Below, piece after piece: positions 33,263 through 44,931 of a stretch of DNA of 64,000 nucleotides. How positions within the stretch are numbered: the stretch's first letter is position 1; each line of letters begins with the position of its first letter. The notes beneath the pieces were generated by a model. It was not told the origin of the DNA. It did no database searches and worked only from the letters and a program-made list of their open reading frames with translations. The position numbers were made by a program, and so were the translations under genes. The stretch spans positions 434,001 through 498,000 of the forward strand of contig MU385716.1 in assembly GCA_022497155.1 (NCBI GenBank), given 5' to 3'. Source of the stretch: Whalleya microplaca. Taxonomy: Eukaryota > Ascomycota > Sordariomycetes > Xylariales > Xylariaceae.

Positions 33263-36200
33263 GGCTCAGGTGCTTATCGCTTGTGATATTGTTAGTATTG
33301 CACGTGAGAGGTTGTCTTGAATGTTGTTCTTTCCGTACTCCGAACTATCGTATGGTGCTGGTGGTTGTGTTAGATCGTCGACTGGGGTGCGATTTTCCTT
33401 GACCTTGGCTCTGTAATGCTTGGGCAAAGCATGAATGTGGCTCGTTGCAGCTTGAGATAAATCGTGTAGAAATCGTATGTCGTCGTTAAAGAAGCATTGC
33501 CCAAAATTCTTCCGAGTATTTACTAAGAGAAGAGAGGCGGTGGCACTGGTTGAGTTGGCTAGGTGAATGAAATGGCAGTAGGTAGTCTTATTGACCTCCA
33601 GTGAGCGACAGTCGTAGGTACCCTGGTATTGTTTGTTTGCTTGGTCCTTCTTTATTTCCCAACAAATGACAAATGAATAAGGATTGGGCAATTTTGAGGA
33701 AATTCATCCGAATTCAAGAGTCTCGTGGCCGATTGATGCTTCTTCAGGGTCAGCCTTAGTGGTCGCAGTACTGGTCGTGAGCTACGTATTGATTGGGTCG
33801 TGTAAGCCGGCGGATGCGCGTCTTAAGCGGGCGCGTCAGAGGTTGGCTTCCTGGATTCACGTAGTTCAAAGCCCAGCATGCGCTCAGAATTGTCAAAACT
33901 GACAGCGTCCCGTGAGAGTAGGTTTGCCTGACGAGAGAAAGGTTGCAGGTTATTGAAATGTAAGGACGATCCTGGGAGACTGAACTTAGACAAGGCTTTG
34001 ACCGATATGGAAGGCCAGTCAGTCGGTGGGCATACTATACCAGGATCCTTTAATATTACATCTCGTCATCATTAATTAGCACCATATCAGATGCATGAGC
34101 CCCCATCGAGGCCGATGCACTCCTACCTACCATGCTGATTCATCCATCTCAATTCACTGGCTGATAGGTTGTACCTCCAAGTGAAGATCTGGCCCGTGAT
34201 CATTAGCGACCTGCACTTACACGTATCATTCCTTCGATATACTATCTCCCTCGCAACTTGCTACCCTGAAGTCACTGAGGCTTATTAGCCAACGCGACAA
34301 TAACGTTGTTCCATGAGTTCGTCACTTTGTCTGAAGAGCCTCGGAATTCAAGAAGTTTCAAGAAACCAGATGTTTCATGCGGGATAACTGGGGACCAACC
34401 TTGGATAGCCTTGAACTCCAAGATTATGGAGGGGTATGACAGCTGTTTCACAGTTACGATACCACCATTCGGCATTCAGGGCTGACAGGGCAGGCCAGAC
34501 TAGCCAAGGCTGCCAGGGGCACAAGGGCACTAAGAAAAGGCATGTGAATCAAAAGGAAAGCCACCGAGCGGAAGTCTCCATATTTCAAGTTGATAAGGTC
34601 TTGTTCAGTTGATAAGTCTAAAAGAACCTTTTGAATTCAGGTTGTCATCTGCAGCTTGTCCACCTGCTGCAAGCTACACACGTACCTTTATGTGGTAAAG
34701 AACTCTAGTGCTCGTATCCGGCCAGTCACTGACTTCTTCATCTATTATCGTAACTCTTCCGATACGAATTTCTCGGCGTCACAAGATATACCTGCTATCA
34801 AGCCTACCCGGACTCAGAACACCTTTCGTAACTCGTTTACACTTTCAGGTGACTGAGAGCGGAACAATTCGTGGGATCCACGGTGGCAGCCGGTGTCACT
34901 GGATCCTCCCGTACGTACGCAGGGGGTTGTCTTCTGGTGCGAACAATCAAGTTTCTGTCATTGACGGCAAAAGAAAAGCAGAGCACTCTCGAATCTCTAA
35001 GAGCCACTCCAGACGTATCTGATTCGATGATAATATTGAGCACTTTACAATGCTTCATTGAACATCATCGAAATCATTCACTCGGATTCTTAACTAGATT
35101 TAGCAAGCCATAGGCTGCAGGTCGCATGGACTGCTGGAAGTCAGAAATGTCTTAGTCATTACCATCGTTCGTGATCTATATTGTTAGTTTGAATGTTGGA
35201 TAGCCACCGAAGGATCATGTGGGGATTCCACAATAAGAAGTCAAATCGCTTGGCCACGTTTAACCAGACTATTTTAGGCACACAGCACTCTTAGTCTCTA
35301 TATTAGAGTAGCTTGCTGATTCATCCTCCTAATCCTTATGTCTTGTGAAATGGAAGGCGTCGTCAGCTCTAACTTATTGGCATACTCACCCCAGAAGCTA
35401 GTTTACATCTTGACTAGAGTATTCAAGGCTTGTATTCATTCTTCACTAAAGTAGAGTTAGACTCTTCTCTGTCTAATAATATCTCATAGGTAGTGACCTG
35501 TCAGCTGGCACCATCTTATTCTGTGACAGTAGTAATGAACAGCAGAGTCGACACTGCAGGTAGCCGCCTTCATATCTTGCTTAAGTATAGAAACTGGAGT
35601 GACCAAGTATGCTCATTCTCAACTCACTACAAGACGTTCAAAACCCTGGCAGCATCTTGAACAGATGTCTAGCATGTATGACCTTCCAGTTCTTCGCTCA
35701 GAGTCTGCATCCTGTGTAGAATCTACTTCGATTTGCACATAGTTGTTCACCCACCTGCCAGCGGTTATCACCGTGTCATCCCTGGGACAGCATGACAGGA
35801 GCCAAAGCAATAATCATAATACATTCGACTGTCTAGTCTAAAGGATATCGTCGTGTCAATAAAATCCCGCAGTCCCACACCAGACTTAATGAAAATTCGT
35901 TCAAGACGGAGAAAACATTCGATACGTCTTGCTGTTCTACCGTCCATTTTCATAGCATATCCCAACACATGGTAGACTTGAAACTACTGGTATAAGCCTA
36001 CTGGCCATTTCAAACCCCATTAAGTTATGCATACCCAATCTCATTATGCTACCTGTACTTGTTCATCGCTGGTCAAGTCCGAATAGCTCGTAATAACGAC
36101 TTGAAATTCGGATAGTATCGAGATTAATCAAGTACGTTACTTTCGTTACACTCAGGTCGGGGTACGAGCTTCGAATAGGGGTTGTCCCAACCTACGGGCA

Positions 36201-37755
36201 TCAAATTCGTCTCATATGATTAGACATAGTCATGTATAATGAGGCAAAATACTTAGGTTGCGATATTGGTTAAGATATCATAACTGCCCGTAATCGTCTC
36301 AAGCCATCGGCTTGTAGTAGCCGCAGTGAAAGACTTCAACAATCGACTCTCTCTCAGCATCGAATCCTTACTTTGTGTACTGCTATATGCCTCATTATTA
36401 TACGATCGACTACAGTGTCTAAACCCAGGTATTGCTTACCCAAGTAGGCAATGATATTGCACTTGACACCCTACATGTACACTTTCAGCTGATACATTTC
36501 TTCTGTCACCACTACATCTACGTATGAGAAGCTAGGCTGTTCAGCCATGTCGAACTTAGCATAGTACGGTATCTTAGCCTGACCTGGTTCTGTCAAATGT
36601 TCTTGATTCATGTTCCTTTGTAGCTTCGGGTTAGGATCCCCCCTAAAGGTAGGTGAAGTTGAGATTCGAGCTCTATATTCGTATATTAAGTAGTCTATTC
36701 TGACCTCACAGGCTGGCGAGAAGAAGTACATACTCAGTTGGATGTTGTAAATGTCTCCAACTATGACATATGAGCACCCCAGATCAGTACCGACCCCTGA
36801 GCCCAAGGCTTAATGTATATCGTGGATAACCCAGGTTTACTGATACCCCTAAATCAATATACAGTAAACAATATTTCCACATACCTGAAGAACAAAGAAT
36901 CGCAAGTGCCGTTCCAGTATGGCATATAGATAAAGAATATCTCCTTAAGTAGCATCTAGTAGCACCCCCATCCATCCTCTACATCTGCCTAGCCTAACAG
37001 CAAGTACTTCTTGCGTAGTTATGGTGTAATTAGAAATACTAAAATTGTGAAGTGGTGCCAGCAGCTAAAGCGAAAGGTAGGTATGTCGCAACTGATGTAG
37101 ACTGGCCTGTGTATCATCTGGTCGGCGCGTTACCATAGCTACATGTGGAAGTACCTACTGGTAGCTGTCACTTAAGGAGAGACGCGTCCAGTGTTTATAA
37201 GCAACGCCTACATTACGCCATAAGTAAACCGAACAAAGACAAACAGAGAGCGTCTATAAAGTAGATCCAAAGTAAATTGAAATCTTCATGATCACTGTCT
37301 ACCTAACATGACTTGGGTGGTCAGCCCCACGTCTTAGACAGATGCCACTGTTAACAACATTGCGTACTTGGAAGCTTGAATTTTCACTGTTTTATTAATT
37401 GTTTGGTTAAGCATACCATGAGGTTAAGCTATTGATGAAAACTCGAAATATCACCTTGAATGGAATTGTAGCACAGCTGCTTGATGCTGCAGCGCTGCCA
37501 ATTGACCAGCGGCACCCGCATTGACCAACAACTGCAGGCGTCATACAGCAGGCGGGCACCATCTGGTAGGTACGTACCATGAGTAGGTCCCGCCACTTGC
37601 CTAACTAGGATTAGTCCAGCCCTAGTGGGTTTTCAAACGCGCTCGGACCTCCGAACTCAACCAAACACGTCTCTCGGATAAACATAAGTGCGCTCTCGGC
37701 AAAACCTCGGCAAACTGGACCCCCCACCACAAATTACTTTGGCTTTTTTTTGAAG
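33263..37755. other. 4.5-kb gene-poor AT-rich region
   Basis: The longest stretch here without a supported gene. The left few hundred bases are probably promoter and leader of the 742-residue protein gene. The remainder is AT-rich, with many stops in all frames. Minus-strand fragments at 35619-35968 and 36471-36975 give 60-110 open codons, but no motif I recognise and no splice pattern that joins them. They could be remnants of a decayed gene, but I cannot support that. The right end is the eIF3m promoter. Confidence 0.4.
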
Positions 37756-39537
37756 ATGTCGAATCCTGATGCCCCTCAGCCCGGCCCCTCTGGCACTGCA
37801 CCAGAGCAAGGAAAGGGAAATTTGCGACTCGCCCACCAAAACGACCCAACTGCCCAGGAACCTGCCCAATTGAGCCCAGAGCAGAGCCCAGAGCACCGTC
37901 TTTCTTTTACCGACCGCATTGCACACGCCCTGCAGAGATTTGATGACCTTGATCTGCAAGCAGAGCCACGTCCCTTCCGACTCCAGCCCAAGCCAGTGAA
38001 GCGATATTCCTTCTCCAGCCAGGCCATTTCCTCTACTTCGACCTCCTCTGTAGTCGGCTTTACCTTTGAATCATCCGACGACGAATCCAGCGCACCGCTG
38101 AGCACAGAGGACCTACTCGACCGTGTATCCGATCGCCTCAGAAAGATGGCTGTCTCACAGCAGCCTCAGCTCGTTTTTGTCGACGGCACCTTTGCCGAGC
38201 TGGCGCAGGAGATGTCAGACTACGTTCACGTCGGTGACGATGTGAAGCCCCTGCTTGAGAAGGACCAGAAGGATGAGGTTCTTAAGAAGATCATCATCGC
38301 CTCGTCGGCCCTCAACTCAGTGCCCGAGAAGGAATTCACGGCGGCATACAACCTTCTCGTCTATCTCGTATTACAGTCCGACAACGCCCGCATGTTCCTT
38401 CCTCGAGTTTGCGACAACCTCATGAAGCCGATTACCTCCTCACCTGTCAACGGCCCCGGCCTTGCGCTCAATGCGCTTACCAACATCTTCAACATGCTGC
38501 AGCCCGACAACGAGTTGCGATACAATGTCTTCATGGCCATTCTGCGCTTCGTCAAGCAGCACCAAATGTTTGACAACCTCAAGCGATACCTGCCAAACCT
38601 GGACACCTGGCTGAAGGACTGGGACACTGACGAGGAGGATCAGCGAAAGCTGTATGAGGATGTGGCCGATGTGGCCCATGAGACAGGTGATCAGGAGTAA
38701 GTGATGGTTCTACTTCACAATAATTTCACAATAATTTCATCTTGACTTCGCCCGCTAATCACCTTGCCTAACAGAACATCCTACGAGCACCTCAAGAAGG
38801 CTTTGCGCACCTTCGAGCAGGACGAAGTCAAGTCAGAGGAGGCCCAGCGACTTGCCCTCCGCGCCGTGAAGACTGCTCTCCTATCTCCCACCCACAACGA
38901 CTTCCAAGACCTCATAGATATACCAACTATCCAAGCCCTCTCCGATTCGAACCCTGTCTACTTCGAACTGCTCACAATCTTTGCCGAGAAGGAATTGGAT
39001 GACTACAACGACTTCCTAGAGGAGCACAAGGGTTTTCTTGAGAAGGAGCATCTGGATGGCGAGAGACTGCATCGCAAGATGCGCCTGCTTACGTTTGCCA
39101 GCCTGGCTGCTAGCACCTCCAGCCGCGAAGTCTCATACGAAAGCATCATCAAGGCCCTGCAGATTCCCGAGGGTGAGGTTGAGATGTGGGCCATCGATGT
39201 CATCCGCGCTGGCCTAGTCGAGGGCAGACTGTCGCAACAGAAGAAAGTCTTCCTCGTTCACCGGACGACTTACCGAGTGTTTGGCGAGAAGCAGTGGCGC
39301 GAGCTGCTCGACCGCCTCGACGGCTGGAAGGGGGTGCTCACCAACGTGGCCGCTACCCTCCGCAAAGAGCAAGCCAATGCTGAAGCTCAAAAGAAGCGTG
39401 AGACGGAAGAAATTGAGCGACGCCTGGCGAACGCGGGGATCGGCGGTGGTCCCTCAGCGCCTGGTGGTGGACGCCGGGGCGGTGGTGACCGTGGGGAGCG
39501 TGCGCCCCGCAAGGAGAGAACAGAAGATGATGATTAG
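37756..39537 (+). CDS. eif3m: eIF3 subunit M (PCI domain), with long N-terminal extension
   Basis: Two exons, 37756-38696 and 38775-39537, 567 residues from ATG 37756. The family normally begins near the second in-frame ATG at 38146 ([20 protein letters not shown]), which would give 437 residues. Both ATGs have A at -3; the downstream one also has G at +4. The body continues through [20 protein letters not shown] and [20 protein letters not shown] into the PCI domain with [13 protein letters not shown] and the winged helix [20 protein letters not shown]. It ends in a Gly/Arg-rich tail ([17 protein letters not shown]). eIF3m is part of the eIF3 complex on the 40S subunit in translation initiation. 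The first 130 residues are Ser/Pro-rich, with a helix [18 protein letters not shown] and an acidic ESSDDESS patch. They are not part of the known family core. Confidence 0.92.
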
Positions 39538-40052
39538 ACGGTTTATTCTCTCAACTCTTCCGGCTTTTGATTGGCTGCATATGGACGGTCCATTGGCGTA
39601 TGGCAGGCATTACAGTGAGGAAGGATATGTATGGTTGCGAGTAATTCCCAAGCTTGGCCGGTGGTGGTTGAGGCTATATACCATGTGATGTGCGTTCGTA
39701 CGCCCCCTTCTCACGATGCACCCATAATCAGATATTGGGTTGGCTGTGACGGACCCATTAATGGGTTGAGGGGGCTAACGACTGCATACGCCAAAATGCG
39801 CCAAAAGCTTGTAGTGGTATAAAAAGGGTACACAAAAAAATCGGAAATACGATTGCTACATGAGCTTCAATGGTTTATAGAAACCTTCCTGTCTGTATGA
39901 TTAAAGTGAAACGCTATATGCCACTCTCCATGGATTTCTTTCATCCATCTATATTCATGTTTCTTTTCTCTATAACCCAACAAGTCGGCTAGCCAGCCAG
40001 CCATTCTAACCAGCCAGTCATTCTAGCTGCTAGCTAGGTAGCATCTGTCTCT
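39538..40052. other. 3' intergenic region between convergent genes
   Basis: About 500 bp between the ends of eIF3m and URA6. Contains GCTAGCCAGCCAGCC and CAGCCAGTC repeats near 39990-40030; otherwise nothing recognisable. Confidence 0.4.
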
Positions 40053-40754
40053 CTATCCATCTAAAAGATCCTTGCCGAGGCGGCTGGCCAGCTCGGCCTT
40101 CGTCTTCTCGTAGACGACGTCGGGGTCGTCCTTGGCGTCGATCTTGATGACCTTGTCCTGCTTCTCGTAGTACTCGACGACGGGCATGCTGGTCTCGACG
40201 AAGGTGCGGAAGCGCTTGCGGATGCTCTCGGCGTTGTCGTCGGCGCGGCCGGAGGTCTTGCCGCGCTCGAGCAGGCGGCGCTCCATCTCGGCCTCGGAGC
40301 AGTCGTAGAAGAGGACGGCGCGGGCGGGGCAGACGGCCTCCTCGAACTTGACGGCCTGGTCGAACTTGCGGGGGAAGCCGTCGATGAGGAACTTGCCCTT
40401 CTTGCTACCGTCTCCCTCCCCTTCACCACCACTACTACTCTTCTTCTTCTTCTTCTTCTGGGAGAGGATGTCCTTCATGGCGTTTTCCAAAAGCGCGATC
40501 GTCACCTCCATCGGCACGATCAGCCCGTCCCGGATGTACTCGCGGATCAGGTCGCCGAACTCGCTGCCGGCGCGCGCCTGCTCGGCCCGCAGCAGGTCCC
40601 CCGCCGACAGGTGCGCGAAGCCGTAGTCGGCCACCAGCCGCGCGCTCTGCGTGCCCTTGCCGGCGCCCGGGCCGCCCAGCACGAAGATCACGGTCACGTC
40701 CGCGGGCGAGAACGTCGGCGACGTGCGGTCCTTGAGGGCGTCGATCGCGGGCAT
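40053..40754 (-). CDS. URA6: UMP/CMP (uridylate) kinase with poly-Lys insertion
   Basis: Single exon, 233 residues, start ATG at 40754. P-loop GGPGAGKGT lies at residues 27-35. The NMP-binding segment is [28 protein letters not shown] binds and positions the nucleotide, and [20 protein letters not shown] is the lid with its arginines. This is the eukaryotic UMP-CMP kinase branch, which phosphorylates UMP and CMP to the diphosphates in pyrimidine synthesis. An insertion at about 99-120 ([20 protein letters not shown]) lies just before the conserved GKFLIDGF strand and makes the protein longer than the usual ~200 residues. It coincides with a TTC microsatellite on the plus strand. Coding GC is very high compared with the flanks. 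Confidence 0.94.
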   Translation of the reverse strand: MPAIDALKDRTSPTFSPADVTVIFVLGGPGAGKGTQSARLVADYGFAHLSAGDLLRAEQARAGSEFGDLIREYIRDGLIVPMEVTIALLENAMKDILSQKKKKKKSSSGGEGEGDGSKKGKFLIDGFPRKFDQAVKFEEAVCPARAVLFYDCSEAEMERRLLERGKTSGRADDNAESIRKRFRTFVETSMPVVEYYEKQDKVIKIDAKDDPDVVYEKTKAELASRLGKDLLDG

Positions 40755-41691
40755 TTTGGGCTGACGGAGTGACGGATGGAGGAGGAGGAGGAGGAGGGGT
40801 AGTCGATCTGTGTAGGTGTGTGTAGGTAAGGTTATAAGTGGACGAGCGGAATGATGGTCTTTTGATTGGTTTGGCTGGTTGGTGAGAAAGAGCTTAAAGG
40901 GGGAGAGAATGAGGTGTTTTGTTTACTTTGTTGAGACTATGATAGGTAAGTATATAAGATGTAGGGTAGGTTGGCGTTGTCGATGCTTGCTTGCCTGCTT
41001 GCCTGCTACATAATAATTACGGCTTAATTTCACTATCTGTGAGTGGGATGGGCTGCATGTGTGTCCCGCACTTGCTGTAACTACCTATTTACTAGGTGGG
41101 TTAGGCCTGATTCAGCGTGTCATATGCGTGCCCCTCCTTTTCCTCCAAGTCCCTCGAGGTCGTTTATGTACATCCATACATCTGCAAGGGCTGCCAGGGG
41201 ACTGCATTAACGATATCAAATCCCTTAATAACTCAGATACAGAGTGTAATTTAGCTTGGATAAGCCTCTTTGTTATGCACTTTGTATGCACATTATTTAT
41301 ATCTTATATCTAACTTGTCTTGAACTTTGGATTTTGCCTCTGTCAGACTATGACTAAAGATACACTAATGTGTTGTGTGTGCTGAGGCTATATACATACA
41401 TATCATACTCATCCCACTTAGTTGAGATCTGGTTGGTTGTGTTTCCCCTTAAAATGATGTCTCATAACGAGAGTGAAAGGTTGCCTCGTCCACTCAAAGC
41501 CTTGTATCATACACGTTGATAACGACTGGCTCATCACATCACGGATTGCCAGTGACACTGGGCGACATCCTCCTCACCGGCGCATGCCCGGTCCTATACA
41601 GAGTAAATGACCAGTCAACACACCGTGTCCCTCTCGAACTCATGGGAGAAATAAGGGTAGTTAGTTTTTTTTATTTAAGTGAAGAATGGAC
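40755..41691. other. URA6 promoter and intergenic region
   Basis: Holds a GGAGGAGGAGGAGGAGG tract (40776-40797) in the URA6 leader and GCTTGCTTGCCTGCTTGCCTGC at 40985-41006. If the mitochondrial protein to the right has a second exon (see that entry), it would lie at about 41530-41645. Confidence 0.4.
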
Positions 41692-41961
41692 TTACATGTA
41701 TTGCGCACGCTGCTTGACCATGTAATAGTAGCCCGCGCTCCCGAGCACGATGATGGCGATGAAGGGCCAGAACTTGACGCTCTGGTTTGGCCCCCTTGGG
41801 GGCTGCGTGCTGTACGTCCGACCGGACCCTCGGGATAGAACTGACGAACGCGAGGCCAGGGCTGGCGAGAATGATGTTTGTGCTGGTGCCGGGCCTCGAA
41901 ACCGGATGGGCGACACTGGCCGCCTGAGCAGGCGCTGCGTGTCAGCCGTGATTGGATGCAT
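41692..41961 (-). CDS. small mitochondrial single-pass membrane protein
   Basis: From ATG 41961 the frame gives 89 residues. Residues 1-50 are Arg/Ser/Ala-rich without acids (RLLRRPVSPIRFRG, SRSSVLSRGSGRTYSTQ), a good mitochondrial presequence with a cleavage-like RTYST. A hydrophobic helix (FWPFIAIIVLGSAGYYYMV) follows, then KQRAQ. I recognise the layout of a small inner-membrane assembly or respiratory-chain accessory protein, but not the family. The stop TAA lies inside a strong GTAAGT donor (41694-41689). A branch site ACTAAC and an AG acceptor follow, and an open continuation of about 38 codons comes after, so the true C-terminus may be in a second exon. The frame is open upstream to 42213, but that part lacks targeting character. 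Confidence 0.6.
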   Translation of the reverse strand: MHPITADTQRLLRRPVSPIRFRGPAPAQTSFSPALASRSSVLSRGSGRTYSTQPPRGPNQSVKFWPFIAIIVLGSAGYYYMVKQRAQYM

Positions 41962-43328
41962 GGTGGGTAGGTCTGTATAGGGCCGGCCCTGTATGTGGGT
42001 AGGTATAGACAAGGCTCCTGTGATGGTGGTCGTTGAGCAGGTTTTTGCTGCGTGATAGCCGCTGGCACTTGAAGCTTCAGTAGGCGCTGTGATCCAAGCA
42101 ATCTTCTTTAGAGCTTCCGTCGGCCACTGCGGTGGGTCGTTTATCGGACCACAAGCCCTGCAGCTGGCAGCCAGCCGTCCATGTAGGTAGTTGGCCTCTA
42201 TCGAATGAATCATGAATGCACGTTTACCATTTCACTGCCTCCACTGTTCATGCTATGCCTCTGTAAATGAGACAACAAGACATGGTAGCTTTAACACGAG
42301 TTCTCCATTCATATAAATATCTTATTAAGACAAAACATGGCCCGAAATCCTATGAGTCGAAGCCTTCGACTCGGTGCACACGGCCGCCGCCACCTCGACC
42401 ATGTTTCAAGCTTGGCATCACATATTTGTTTCCCTACCTACATGATCCATTGTCTTGAGTGTGACGTACGCAGATCACGGCCCAATCCCCGGCCGGGCGG
42501 AGGCCGCCTCTTGCTGAATGGACCTTCTTCGTCGACCCATGCCTCCGGGAAAGGAAGCGGCCCGTTCTCAGTTTAGAGAGATCGAGCATTTGGGGGAGGC
42601 TGTGAGGTCTCTCGAAGCCATGATCGAGTAGTTGCGTACCTTTTCGTCGTCTTCTTCAGCCCCCATTACTCTTAAATCCTTCACGTCGGAAACATTCATA
42701 TCCAATGACATAGCCACAGAAGGTAGCACTTGCATGCATAGGCGTCATATGCCAATGCTCATTGAAACATATGAAGTACCCCAGCTTTAGGATGGCTCAA
42801 ACTGTAGCACCACCTCGATGAACTAAGCAATATGAGTGGTATAGCTAAGTAAGCCAGTAAAGTAAGTTGGGCTCGGTTTCTAACATCATTATTTATTGGT
42901 ACAGACTTTGTAAGCTCATTTACCTGTAAGCATTTCAGAAACGAAGCAGATAGCAAGCAAGCACACGATGGAGAAGATAATAAACATCCCATTGAAAATA
43001 TTTCACAGGTATAGATAGGTATCGTAAATTATAGTTTATGTAGAATATCCCACATGAGAGAGAGCGATCGCAAAAGTGCGTCTTCCCTTTCGTCTTCCTC
43101 CGCCATCCAAGGTATAATATCGCACGCACTCCCATAACCCTCGCTCTCGAGAAACGCCGCTTCGTGTAAATTTGCAGATACGTCGTAGTCGTAGAGAGCA
43201 ACGATTCATTCATTGTTGATCGGTTCTTGTCCTCCTAGCAGCTCAGCTGAACAAAAGAAATTAGGCTTTATATATAAATTTTCGTTCCACTTCACTCGCG
43301 TCATCAAAACCAACAACCCCCAACCCCT
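41962..43328. other. intergenic region
   Basis: 1.4 kb with no supported gene. It contains the upstream region of the mitochondrial protein and the 3' region of the four-helix membrane protein. Small ORFs on both strands lack motifs. Confidence 0.35.
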
Positions 43329-44931
43329 TTACCGCGCATACCCAAACCCAGTGTGTGCAGGCGGTGGGCTCTTGACCGCGGCGTCCGCGTACGCACCCGG
43401 GATGGGCACGGCGTCGTACTGCTGCTCGCCAGGGGCCACGGGGCCGTGCTCCTGAACAGTCGAGGCGTTGCCGAAATGGGGCTCGGGCGCGTTGGGCGTC
43501 GTGGGGGTCCTGAAGGCGCCTTGACCGAGCTTGGGGGTGGCCGATGGTGCCTTCACCGGCGGCGCCTGCAGCTTGAAGGGCTTGTCGGCAGCGGCGGGCT
43601 TGGCCTGCGCGGCGAAGGCGGACGGCGGCTCGACGACCTGCGCGGCGGGCGTGAAGGAGGGGCCCTCGGAGACGTCGGACAGCGACCTGTACGTCGACGG
43701 CGGCAGGCGCGGCGACATGGCGTACTGCGAGAAGGCGGGGGACTTGGGGCCGAAGCCGGGCGTGTTGGGCGCGGACTGCGAGCGCAGCTGGGCGAGGTAG
43801 AGGTCGGATCGCGCGCGGTCGCGGAGGTCCATCGACTTGGCCAGGCGTCGCTTCGTGTAGTAGCGGTAGAAGACGACGCTGTAGAGGGCGATGGTGATGA
43901 CATCGATGACGATCTCGATGATGATGCATATCAGGGACCAGTTCTGAATAGGGGTCAGCTTCGGAATCCATTCAAGAACTTCAGGGAGTAATCATACCTG
44001 AAGTCTGCAAACCAGTGCGTAGTCAACCTTCTGTGAGAATAGATCAGAACGATGGTTCTGGACGCATGCCCATCCCCACATGTCCTGGTTGCCGCTGTTG
44101 TTTCTCGTGAACTGAAGGACACCCGCGGCGATGGCCCACAGGATCAGAGACACGATGAACCAGCCGACTGCGAATAGCGTGTAGTAGACACCAACTTTCT
44201 CGGCGCGAGCGTGGCCACCCCGACAGTACCCGACGAAGATAAGAACGCAGATAGACAGGGAGACGCAAGCAACACTCAGCACCACAATTTGCGGCCACGT
44301 CTGTGTACCCGAGGCCCATGCTGGTAAGCCGTTCTGTGCTGGCAGGCTTTTGGTCGCGTGGAAGATCGCGAAGGAGGAAGACAGCATTGACAAGACAATC
44401 ATGCTGCAGCTGAAGCTAACGCCTCGAAGCGCGAATTTGGCCATCCGTACCTTGGTCTTGAGACCCTATCGAGTGTGTTAGTCAAGGATATTAGTGAGAC
44501 TCAGATTCCCTAGTACTTACCAGATCCCGAACTTGTTCCACATCTGTGTCCTTTTCCCGCTTCTCTAGGATATCCTCTTCCCTAAACGTCGGGCTCAGGG
44601 GGTTGTCGAATTTCCTCGCCGGCGTACCTGGGACCTTCATTGCGCTCTTCAGAGGCGACTTCGGCATGTTTCCTGAATCTCCATTTGAGTCGTTGTTGAT
44701 ATATCCAAATCCTACATCCGCCGGCTGAGCCTGTGCAATCTGTGTCCTATCATCTCTGCCGAACGGCATACTCCTTGGCTCTATTGGTGAGTGAACTGTG
44801 GTGGCCTCCGCGAACCTGGGCGTCCGTGGTGGCTTGAGGGATGATGTGGTGGTAGAAGATCCAGCGGACGATGATCGCGATGGTGTGAAGTTGAGTGCGG
44901 CAGGCCGCCTTCTGTCGTCTTGTGACGCCAT
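43329..44931 (-). CDS. conserved fungal four-helix membrane protein (MARVEL-like topology)
   Basis: Three exons on the minus strand: 44931-44521, 44465-43998 and 43943-43329, giving 497 residues; both introns are phase 0 (55 and 54 bp). The cytosolic N-terminus (1-137) is Ser/Pro-rich and ends in the charged helix REEDILEKREKDTDVEQVRD. Four hydrophobic helices follow: GVSFSCSMIVLSMLSSSFAI, IVVLSVACVSLSICVLIFVG, LFAVGWFIVSLILWAIAAGV and SLICIIIEIVIDVITIALYS. Between the third and fourth there is a short loop with WGWACVQNH. The fourth ends in RYYTKRRLAKSM. The C-terminal 170 residues are Pro/Ala/Ser-rich. The layout resembles MARVEL-type or Sur7-like cortical proteins, but I could not assign a named family. 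It is probably in the plasma membrane. Confidence 0.78.

Noticed and set aside
33266..33691. 141-codon minus-strand ORF upstream of the 742-residue protein gene
   Set aside because: It begins with a non-ATG codon, has no recognisable motif and lies where the leader of the neighbouring gene is expected.
43261..43991. GC-rich ORFs in other frames over the C-terminus of the four-helix membrane protein
   Set aside because: They are shadows; the spliced minus-strand gene explains the region with consistent phases and membrane helices.
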